A stretch of DNA of 64,000 bases. Origin: JBBQXY01 sp051004815 (GTDB taxonomy: Bacteria; Chloroflexota; Ktedonobacteria; Ktedonobacterales; Ktedonobacteraceae). Below are positions 16,916 through 24,066 of this stretch, piece by piece (within the stretch, counting starts at the first letter, position 1; every line of letters begins with the position of its first letter). The position numbers and the translations under genes were made by a program. A model generated the notes under the pieces. That model worked only from the letters and a program-made list of their open reading frames with translations. It did not search any database and was not told the origin of the DNA. The stretch is from NCBI GenBank assembly GCA_051004815.1, contig JBPCJY010000085.1, positions 1 to 64,000 of the forward strand, read 5' to 3'.

Positions 16916-19285
16916 ATGGCTTTAGATAGTAAGCCTACAATTGAAGAAACGGAAGAGAGAAACCGGTTCCAATCGGGTTCTCAGGGAGAGGATCAGGCTA
17001 CGCTGGCTCTTGAGGGGATGACTTGCGCCTCGTGTGCCATGCGTATCGAGAAGGGTCTCAAGAAGGTTCCTGGCGTGAAAGAGGCCAGCGTGAACCTGGC
17101 CACCGAACGAGCGAACGTCACGTATGACCCGGCTCAGACGAACGTTGAACAGATGGTGCAGAAAGTAGATGCTGTCGGCTACAAGGCTATACCACAAATG
17201 CCGTCCGCGTTGGAAGCGACGCCGAGCGGTACCGCGACGACTGGCTCTGACCCACTTAGTGCTCCTGCGGGCGATCTTTTTCAGGAGGACGAACAGAGCA
17301 AGCGGAAACGAGCGGAGATCGTGCGCAAGCGCAACCTGCTGATCCTGGGCATCGTGCTCACATTGCCTGTGGTCATCCTCAGCATGTTTTTCATGAATCT
17401 GTTTCCTGGAGAGAACTATCTCCTGCTGGTGCTTACCACTCCGGTCTGGGCGGTTGTTGGCTGGGAGTTCCACCGGGGAGCCATCAAGACCTTGCGCCAC
17501 GGTAGTGCCAATATGGATACGCTGATTTCACTTGGCTCAACTGCCGCCTACATCATGAGCGTGGTCGCGACATTCTTTCCGAAGGTGATTGGTGGGGTCA
17601 CGTTCTTTGACACCACCGCCCTGATTGTGACGCTGATCTTCCTGGGCAAGTACCTCGAGGCTCGTGCCAAAGGGCAGACCAATGAGGCCATCAAGAAACT
17701 CATTGGCTTGCAAGCGCGTACCGCTCATGTCATACGCGCCGGGCAAGAAGTGGAACTTCCCATAGAGCAGGTGCGTGTAGGGGACGAACTGGTTGTGCGC
17801 CCTGGCGAGAAGATTCCTGTCGATGGAAGCGTGCTGAAAGGTCTCTCATCTGTCGATGAGTCCATGATTACGGGTGAGAGCATACCCGTTGAAAAAGCGG
17901 ATGGCGACTCGCTCATCGGCGCGACCATCAACCAGCGTGGACTTTTGCGCATGCGTGCCACCAAAGTTGGTGCCGATACCGTCCTTGCCAATATCATTCG
18001 CATGGTTGAGCAGGCGCAAGGTTCGAAAGCCCCGATTCAGCGTCTGGCCGATACCATTTCGGGCATTTTTGTTCCGGTCGTGCTGGTCATCGCGGCCCTC
18101 ACGTTTATCGGCTGGGCCATTGTTGGCAATGTTAGTGGTGCAGCCGCTTCCGGCAATCCCTGGATCATCGCCATCGTGGCGGCGGTGGCTGTGCTGGTAG
18201 TTGCCTGCCCATGTGCTTTAGGATTAGCCACGCCGACTGCCATCATGGTCGGCACCGGTAAAGGTGCCGAACAGGGCATCCTGATCAAAGGTGGGGAGAG
18301 CCTGGAACGCATCCACGCGGTGCGGGCTGTCCTGCTCGACAAAACCGGTACGATCACCAAAGGCAAGCCTGAATTGACCGATGTGATCGCTGTTGGCGAG
18401 AGGCAAGCCGACGAGATGTTGCGCCTGGTTGCTGAGGCGGAACAAGGTTCCGAGCATCCTCTGGCCTCAGCCATCGTCGAAGGGGCCAAAGCGCGAGGAC
18501 TGGTGCTCGGCGCATCCCCCGAACGCTTTACATCCATTACCGGGCGTGGCCTGGAAGCGACCATCGAGGGGCATGCAGTGCTTGTCGGCACTCGTCGTTT
18601 GCTGAGCGAGCGTGCTCTCGCGTATGATATGGTAGAGCAACAACTGGCAGATCTAGAACAGAGAGGCAAGACCACCATGCTCGTCGCCATCGATGGCGAA
18701 GTGGCGGGATTGGTGGCGGTAGCCGATACCGTCAAAGTTGGCTCGAAAGAGGCCGTCAAGCAGCTTCAAGCTCAGGGACTGGCGGTCTGGATGATTACCG
18801 GGGATAACCGGCGGGCTGCGCAGGCCATCGCAGCACAGGTAGGGATTGCGGCCGAGAACGTGCTGGCGGAGGTCTTACCGGAAGACAAAGCCAATCAAGT
18901 CAAACGCCTGCAAGAGCAAGGACTGGTTGTGGCCTTTGCCGGTGATGGCATCAACGATGCTCCTGCATTGGTACAGGCCGATGCTGGTATCGCTATGGGT
19001 ACGGGAACAGATATCGCGATGGAGGCGTCGGATATCACACTGGTCAAAGGCAATCTCAAGAGCGTGGCGACCGCGTTGGCCCTGTCACGAGCAACGCTGC
19101 GCACCATCGAGCAGAACCTCTTCTGGGCCTTTGCCTACAACGTCATTCTGGTGCCGACCGCGATCCTTTCGCCGCTCATCCCGCTCCTGCGGGAGAATGC
19201 GCCGATCTTCGCGGCGGCTGCCATGGCACTCTCGTCCGTGACGGTGGTCAGCAATTCGCTGCGGCTACGACGGTTTGGGCGATAA
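16916..19285 (+). CDS. copA: Cu(I)-exporting P1B-type ATPase
   Basis: 789 residues from ATG 16916 (AAAGG 8 bp upstream); a GTG at 16895 is also in frame. One heavy-metal domain with GMTCASC (residues 34-40) is followed by the membrane region. The transport motif CPCALGLATP starts at Cys431, the phosphorylated Asp475 lies in DKTGTITKG, the HP motif is EHPLASAIVEGA, and GDGINDAPAL and the MVG..SLRLRRF tail are present. The CPC motif and the final-helix pattern fit a Cu+ exporter. First gene of a long plus-strand operon behind a CsoR-type operator. Confidence 0.96.
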   Translation: MALDSKPTIEETEERNRFQSGSQGEDQATLALEGMTCASCAMRIEKGLKKVPGVKEASVNLATERANVTYDPAQTNVEQMVQKVDAVGYKAIPQMPSALEATPSGTATTGSDPLSAPAGDLFQEDEQSKRKRAEIVRKRNLLILGIVLTLPVVILSMFFMNLFPGENYLLLVLTTPVWAVVGWEFHRGAIKTLRHGSANMDTLISLGSTAAYIMSVVATFFPKVIGGVTFFDTTALIVTLIFLGKYLEARAKGQTNEAIKKLIGLQARTAHVIRAGQEVELPIEQVRVGDELVVRPGEKIPVDGSVLKGLSSVDESMITGESIPVEKADGDSLIGATINQRGLLRMRATKVGADTVLANIIRMVEQAQGSKAPIQRLADTISGIFVPVVLVIAALTFIGWAIVGNVSGAAASGNPWIIAIVAAVAVLVVACPCALGLATPTAIMVGTGKGAEQGILIKGGESLERIHAVRAVLLDKTGTITKGKPELTDVIAVGERQADEMLRLVAEAEQGSEHPLASAIVEGAKARGLVLGASPERFTSITGRGLEATIEGHAVLVGTRRLLSERALAYDMVEQQLADLEQRGKTTMLVAIDGEVAGLVAVADTVKVGSKEAVKQLQAQGLAVWMITGDNRRAAQAIAAQVGIAAENVLAEVLPEDKANQVKRLQEQGLVVAFAGDGINDAPALVQADAGIAMGTGTDIAMEASDITLVKGNLKSVATALALSRATLRTIEQNLFWAFAYNVILVPTAILSPLIPLLRENAPIFAAAAMALSSVTVVSNSLRLRRFGR

Positions 19286-19328
19286 ATGGAACGTTATATG
19301 AAATGAAAGAGTGAAAGGAAGAGGTGAG

Positions 19329-19598
19329 ATGCAAGAAGAACGCAAGCCGGATGTGCTAAAACGGCTCTCATACATCGAAGGGCATGTGGCCGGTATACGC
19401 AAGATGGTGGAGGAGGATAAGTACTGTGTTGACATCTTACGTCAAACCTACGCAGTACGAAAGGCCATTGAGAAACTGGAAGCACTTATCCTGGAAGGTC
19501 ACTTACATACGTGCGTTCCAGAAGGGATTAAAGGAAATCGTGAAGAGGAAGTCATTCAGGAATTGGTCCAACTCTACACGATTGCTGGAAATCGGTAG
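19329..19598 (+). CDS. csoR: Copper-sensing transcriptional repressor, CsoR family
   Basis: 89 residues from ATG 19329. The all-helical CsoR/RcnR/FrmR domain is complete (VLKRLSYIEGHVAGIRKMVEEDKYC). The Cu(I) ligands of true CsoR proteins are present with correct spacing: Cys33, His58 and Cys62 (HLHTC). This separates it from the formaldehyde and nickel members. It lies 43 bp after copA and should repress the operon through the palindrome at 16860-16880. Confidence 0.94.
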   Translation: MQEERKPDVLKRLSYIEGHVAGIRKMVEEDKYCVDILRQTYAVRKAIEKLEALILEGHLHTCVPEGIKGNREEEVIQELVQLYTIAGNR

Positions 19599-19610
19599 AA
19601 GCTCCCCCTT

Positions 19611-19658
19611 CCATGGTTCCAGGGCGTTGTCGGCAACGACAATATTCTGGAACCATGG
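19611..19658. repeat. Inverted repeat between csoR and copZ
   Basis: CCATGGTTCCAG (19611-19622) and CTGGAACCATGG (19647-19658) are exact complements; inside, CGTTG and CAACG form a second small stem. There is no T-run. It may be a processing or attenuation hairpin within the operon. Confidence 0.65.
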
Positions 19659-19777
19659 AGTTCAATAGAAGCGCTCATCCTTTCGGAGGGTAGCTCACTG
19701 CGAAAGCAGCGTTGAAGGGATGAATTATACAGTTTACTTTCAAGACGATTCATGTGAATCAAAGGAGAATATGCATC

Positions 19778-19987
19778 ATGGAATCTACGACGCTTGTGGC
19801 CCCCGACATTTCTTGCGAGCATTGCCAGCACGCGATAGAAGGAGCGGTTGGGAAAATGGAGGGTGTGAGTCAGGTCAAAGTCGATATCCCGACGAAGGCC
19901 ATCCACATCGACTACGATCCGCAGAAAGTGACATTGACGAAGATCGAAGAAGTGCTCGATGATACGGGGTACACCGTAGTCAAGTAG
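19778..19987 (+). CDS. copZ: Copper chaperone, heavy-metal-associated domain protein
   Basis: 69 residues from ATG 19778; AAAGGAG lies 10 bp before it. One ferredoxin-like HMA domain with the ligand motif CEHC (residues 13-16) and the usual GVxxVxVDIPTKAIHIDYDP pattern. Expected to hand Cu(I) to the CopA metal domain. Third gene of the copper operon, followed after 73 bp by nuoA. Confidence 0.93.
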   Translation: MESTTLVAPDISCEHCQHAIEGAVGKMEGVSQVKVDIPTKAIHIDYDPQKVTLTKIEEVLDDTGYTVVK

Positions 19988-20060
19988 TGACGCTGTATGT
20001 CGTACCTTTTGAGGATTCTTGTCGGATAGTGATGGCTTTACGTGCCAGAAGGAGCATTCA

Positions 20061-20432
20061 ATGGATACCAGTATCACCGCGACCTATAGTATTGCCGGTG
20101 TCATGCTCGTGGTCGCCCTCTTGCTTGGCTTTCTCGCACTGGTGCTAGGGCGCGTATTGGGTCCTGCCCGACGAGCCAGCGACCAGAATCCTCCCCCTGA
20201 ACATGGTGGGCGCACAGGTCACAAGACATGGGTACAATTTCGCCTGCGCTATGCGGTCGTGGCCCTACTCTTCGTTGCCTTTGACATGGAGATGGTCTTT
20301 ATGTTTCCCTGGGCCGTCGTCTTCAAACGGGTGGGACTGGTGGCCTTCTTCGATATGTTTGTCTTTGTGGCTATTTTAACCTCTGCCATCTTCTTTGCCT
20401 GGAAAGAGGGGGCCTTTGATTGGGAACGCTAA
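20061..20432 (+). CDS. nuoA: NADH-quinone oxidoreductase subunit A homologue
   Basis: 123 residues from ATG 20061 (AAGGAG 6 bp upstream). Three transmembrane helices. The family signature FVAFDMEMVFMFPWAVVF retains the acidic pair in helix 2 that belongs to the E-channel, and the loop RLRYAVVALL before it is typical. It starts the complex I-like part of the copper operon, 73 bp after copZ, and its end overlaps the fused B-D gene. Confidence 0.92.
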   Translation: MDTSITATYSIAGVMLVVALLLGFLALVLGRVLGPARRASDQNPPPEHGGRTGHKTWVQFRLRYAVVALLFVAFDMEMVFMFPWAVVFKRVGLVAFFDMFVFVAILTSAIFFAWKEGAFDWER

Positions 20433-21885
20433 CATAACAACAGAAGCACGAGCGACCCGCTCTCAGATATTTTCTCGACGTGGACAGACATTGCGCCGCT
20501 ACTTTGCCATAGATGGCGGTTATGGGGCGCATCTTTTAGCTGCCCTGGGTGGGTGCAGTCCATACCTCCAGGCTGTGGCTTCGCCCCGTCATGCCGATCT
20601 TCTGATCATCGTTGCCCCTGTCACGCAGAAACTGGTGCCGGCCATCGTCGAAATTGCTGAAGCATTGCCTCATCCCGCGCACGTTCTCCTGCTTGCTGAA
20701 CCGTCAGGTGAGCGTGCCGGTCCCGCAATGACGGATAGTGCCAACGTTGAAACCCTCTTTCAAGGTGTGCGCACGATTACACCAGCTTCCCCCGAAGACG
20801 TGCTGCACGCGCTCACAGATGCTACTCCCTGGGCGGAACTTGCCGTCAACGATACGTCTGTACCGGAGGCGGAGACGATTCAACTGCCATCCAGGCAAGA
20901 GCAAGAACTGGCAACCGAGTTAGTGGTGCTGAGCCTGGGGCCAGTGCAACCTTTCACTGCCGGGCCATTGCGCGTCTTTCTTATCTGTGATGGTGAACAG
21001 GTGCTTGCGGTGCAGGTGGAGTCCGGTTACGCGCAGCGCGGTATTGCCCAGGCTATGCTCCAGGTAGAGTGGCAACAAGCCCTTCCACTCGCCCGTACCC
21101 TTGATCCACTCGCCCCTCTTGCCTGCCAACTGGCGTATGTGCAAGCGATTGAACAGCTGCAAGGATGGCAACCATCTCCCCTTATGGTTGCATTGCGCGA
21201 GGCGGCTCTGGCATTGGAGCGAACGCGTAATCGTCTCTGGTGGCTGGTGGGTTTTATGCGATTGCTGGCGGTCGTCCAACTCAGCGACCGCGCCTATCAA
21301 CTGGCATCTTCGTTTGAAGCTTGTATGGCGCACCTCTGGCAACAGCCCCCAGCGACATGGATCCTCCCTCAATGGCAAGGCAAGGTTGGGCAGAATGAGA
21401 CAGCAATGGCGCGACTGCAACAACTGGCGGATGCGCTTGAAACGTTCACCACCTCTGTAGCACGTAATCGTTGGCTCATGTTGCGTACTCGTGGTATCGG
21501 TAGACTGTCTTCAGGAACATACGAGGAGCGTGACGTACTGGGCAAGGATGACGTACAAGATCGGCTCATCAACCGTTTACAGCGTGCCGTCACAGACATG
21601 CGCAATGCCGTGACCATGTTGTCAAAGAGGGTATTGCCACCCGCCCATGCTGAACATTGGCGGTCTCCCATGGGAGAAGCTCAGGTGACGGTCGAGGGGT
21701 CACGAGGACTACTTGGTCTGCACCTGAGCAGCGATGGGAGCGAAAAGCCCGTGCATGTGGCATGGCAATGTCCTTCGGCAGCGTTACTCCCGTTGTTGCC
21801 TCAGCTCCTGACTGGCCAAAAGCTGGCCGATGCAGAGATCATCCTTGCCAGCCTGAATCTGGCTATGGCGGAGGCGGATGCATGA
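20416..21885 (+). CDS. Fused NuoB-NuoD-like protein lacking cluster and quinone ligands
   Basis: 489 residues from TTG 20416, which overlaps nuoA and follows AGAGGGGG; TTG 20395 is an alternative. Residues about 15-140 align with NuoB (SPRHADLLIIVAPVTQKLVPAI matches the SPRQADVMIVAGT region). The tandem Cys of NuoB becomes Gly-Gly (about 34-35), and the later cluster positions become non-Cys (PSG, and PASPE at 123-127). Residues about 165-489 align with NuoD (SLGPVQPFTAGPLRVF, RTRGIGRLS, SRGLLGLHLSSDG, final LADAEIILASLNLAMAEAD). HPAAHG becomes QPFTAG, the His of LHRG becomes Gln (YAQRG), and the Tyr of RLDY becomes Pro. No NuoC domain lies between. It therefore should not bind N2 or ubiquinone in the known way. 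Confidence 0.85.
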   Translation: MIGNANITTEARATRSQIFSRRGQTLRRYFAIDGGYGAHLLAALGGCSPYLQAVASPRHADLLIIVAPVTQKLVPAIVEIAEALPHPAHVLLLAEPSGERAGPAMTDSANVETLFQGVRTITPASPEDVLHALTDATPWAELAVNDTSVPEAETIQLPSRQEQELATELVVLSLGPVQPFTAGPLRVFLICDGEQVLAVQVESGYAQRGIAQAMLQVEWQQALPLARTLDPLAPLACQLAYVQAIEQLQGWQPSPLMVALREAALALERTRNRLWWLVGFMRLLAVVQLSDRAYQLASSFEACMAHLWQQPPATWILPQWQGKVGQNETAMARLQQLADALETFTTSVARNRWLMLRTRGIGRLSSGTYEERDVLGKDDVQDRLINRLQRAVTDMRNAVTMLSKRVLPPAHAEHWRSPMGEAQVTVEGSRGLLGLHLSSDGSEKPVHVAWQCPSAALLPLLPQLLTGQKLADAEIILASLNLAMAEADA

Positions 21886-22811
21886 ATAGCGTGATTACTG
21901 TATTGCTTGTGCTGCTTGCTGTGTGCATTGGTGCGTATTGCATTGCTGTCATCCAACACCTGGTGCTCCTTGGTCCGCGCCGTGTTGGAACTGCATTTCT
22001 ATTGCCCATTGCTTCCACTCTACTGCTGCTCCGGCAAGAAAATCTCGTACCGCGCAAGGCGGATTATTTTCTTTTTCGTTCCGCACCATTTATCGCCCTG
22101 GCCGTTATCGCCTTAATCGCTCTGGTGATGCCGCTTGGCCCGAACCTGATTGGGTTCAATCCCTCCATCGGTCTGTTCTATTTTCTGGTGCTGCTCAGCC
22201 CTTTTGTGGTTGCGCTGATGAACGCTGGTTGGAGCCAGAACTCCAAAGAAGGAGTGTTTAGCACCTTTCGGGCAGCGGCCAGCCTGATTAGTTACGAAGT
22301 CCCTATTGGTTTCGCCGCGATTGGGCCGGTTATGGCGGCGCAATCATTGGCGACGCAGCAGATTGTGCAGTCGCAAGCGGGCCTGTGGTACGTCGTCTGG
22401 CAACCATTGGGGCTGGCTATTTACCTGCTCTCAGCCCTGTTCATCACGTTTCGCCATCCTTTCGATAGTGCATTGGGCGGCAGCGAGCTAGAGGGCGGCG
22501 TGTTTGCCGAATATACTGGCCCGCGCTTATTGCTCTTCAAATTCGCGCTCAATGCCATGTTTCTGCTCTTAATGGGCATGGGCGTGTTACTCTTCTTCGG
22601 TGGTTGGCAAGGGCCGCTCCTGCCTCCAACGCTCTGGCTTATCCTCAAAACATTTACACTCGCAGCCATCGTATTGTGGATAGGAAGGTTTCTGCCAAAA
22701 TTACGGCATGACCAGATGCTGACACTGTGCTGGAAAATTTTACTGCCCGCTTCTCTGCTGAATATCACCTTGGTTGGTATTCTGACACTCATTATACCGG
22801 GAGGGAGCTGA
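21882..22811 (+). CDS. nuoH: NADH-quinone oxidoreductase subunit H homologue
   Basis: 309 residues from ATG 21882, overlapping the previous stop (ATGA), so translation is coupled. Eight or so transmembrane helices. Conserved landmarks are GPRRVG near the N-terminus, SYEVPIGFA and the loop HPFDSALGGSELEGGVFAEYTGPR, which matches the E-channel/quinone-cavity loop of NuoH, slightly altered (ELEGGVFAEY for ESELVAGFNVEY). It is the membrane subunit that would contact the B-D protein. Confidence 0.92.
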   Translation: MNSVITVLLVLLAVCIGAYCIAVIQHLVLLGPRRVGTAFLLPIASTLLLLRQENLVPRKADYFLFRSAPFIALAVIALIALVMPLGPNLIGFNPSIGLFYFLVLLSPFVVALMNAGWSQNSKEGVFSTFRAAASLISYEVPIGFAAIGPVMAAQSLATQQIVQSQAGLWYVVWQPLGLAIYLLSALFITFRHPFDSALGGSELEGGVFAEYTGPRLLLFKFALNAMFLLLMGMGVLLFFGGWQGPLLPPTLWLILKTFTLAAIVLWIGRFLPKLRHDQMLTLCWKILLPASLLNITLVGILTLIIPGGS

Positions 22812-23755
22812 TGAACGGCATCATAGAATGGGTCATTTTTATCGCACTCGCCGCCGTTACCGTCGGCACGGCGGCTGGGATGATCCTCACGATGAGCATG
22901 TATCGTGCCGGCTTAGCCTTGATGGCAAGTTTTGTGGCCCTGGCCGGTCTCTTCATTTTGTTGGACGCCGACCTGATGGCCGCCATTCAGATTATGATGA
23001 ATGTAGGCGGTATGCTGGTCATGGTGCTCTTTATGGTCATGATGATGATGGACCCCGGCGGTGAAATGATGTGGGGCATGAAGCGTGACATGCATATGCC
23101 CGGCCCTGGTGCCTTTTCGATGCATATGCCGCGAGGAAAGCCCCCGGAGGATGAACCCGCAAAGGAAAAAACAGTATCGGCCAACGATATGAGCATGTCA
23201 GATGGTGAAATGGACATGGCCGACCACGATATGAACATGTCAGATATGACGATGACTCCTCGCCAAAACTATCAGATGATGGTGGATATGGCGATGTCTA
23301 CCGCACAACTGCCGTGGGCTATTGCGCTGGGTATCGCCTCGGCTCTGCTGTTGATTGTATTGCTTGTGCAAACGCCGTGGCCTCTTGCCCAAGGAGGCCC
23401 AACGCAGGATGCGACAACTGCCGTCGGCGAATTATTGCTCTCCCGTTACATGATTGGTTTCGAGGGCGCGGCCTTCCTCATTCTGGCGGGTATCGCGGGT
23501 GCGGTTCTTTTCGCGAAACGCGAACGCGGCGATACGCCGCAAAGGGGAGAACAGCAAGCCGCCCAGGAAACCGTTGAGGCAAGTACCTCCGACAAAACTG
23601 GAGTCGAGCCGGAGATATACACCTGTCCTATGCATCCTGAAATACATCAAACACAACCGGGAAGCTGTCCCAAGTGTGGAATGCAACTGTTACCAATTGA
23701 GGAAAAGGTTCCGTCGCACAAACAAAGTCAACACCAACAAGGGGGTCACTCATGA
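22811..23755 (+). CDS. nuoJ: NuoJ homologue with Met-rich loop and heavy-metal-binding tail
   Basis: 314 residues, against about 170-200 in ordinary NuoJ; the ATG shares its A with the nuoH stop. Helices 1-3 (to about residue 80) end in the typical NVGGMLVMVLFMV segment. Residues 77-162 hold 23 Met plus His and Asp (DMSMSDGEMDMADHDMNMSD, 126-145), like copper-binding Met-rich loops. Two more helices lie at about 168-188 and 205-235. The tail at about 269-296 is a heavy-metal-binding domain, TCPMHPE...GSCPKCGMQLLP (Cys272, His275, Cys286, Cys289), as found in copper transporters. With five helices the loop and the tail should be on the same membrane side. His-rich end (HKQSQHQQGGHS). Confidence 0.9.
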   Translation: MNGIIEWVIFIALAAVTVGTAAGMILTMSMYRAGLALMASFVALAGLFILLDADLMAAIQIMMNVGGMLVMVLFMVMMMMDPGGEMMWGMKRDMHMPGPGAFSMHMPRGKPPEDEPAKEKTVSANDMSMSDGEMDMADHDMNMSDMTMTPRQNYQMMVDMAMSTAQLPWAIALGIASALLLIVLLVQTPWPLAQGGPTQDATTAVGELLLSRYMIGFEGAAFLILAGIAGAVLFAKRERGDTPQRGEQQAAQETVEASTSDKTGVEPEIYTCPMHPEIHQTQPGSCPKCGMQLLPIEEKVPSHKQSQHQQGGHS

Positions 23756-24066
23756 GTGGGCCGGGTCTGGTACCTTTTCTGATTGTGGGCGCATTGCTTT
23801 TTGGCATTGGCGTCGCCGGCGTGCTGTCACAGCGCAATGCCATGATGGTACTGATGAGCATTGAGATTATGCTGAATGCCTGTATTCTCACGCTAATTGC
23901 CTTCTGGCGTTTTGTGAAGCCGAGCAACTACGATGCGCAGGTCTTTGTGATTATCATCTTCACTATCGCGGCGGTCGAGATGGCGGCTGGGCTGGGTTTA
24001 GTATTGCTCGTGTTTCGCCAGCGCGGCAACGCCAACGTAGACAGCGTAAATGATTTGAAGCAGTGA
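23752..24066 (+). CDS. nuoK: NADH-quinone oxidoreductase subunit K homologue
   Basis: 104 residues, start overlapping the nuoJ stop (ATGA). Three transmembrane helices. The two membrane glutamates needed for proton transfer are kept, in MSIEIMLNA (helix 2) and AAVEMAAGLGL (helix 3). Normal length for the family. Its end overlaps nuoL by GTGA. Confidence 0.94.
   Translation: MSGPGLVPFLIVGALLFGIGVAGVLSQRNAMMVLMSIEIMLNACILTLIAFWRFVKPSNYDAQVFVIIIFTIAAVEMAAGLGLVLLVFRQRGNANVDSVNDLKQ

Noticed and set aside
20395..21885. Functional NuoB plus NuoD annotation
   Set aside because: Similarity over the whole length is real, but none of the cluster or quinone ligands is present, so the usual activity should not be assigned.
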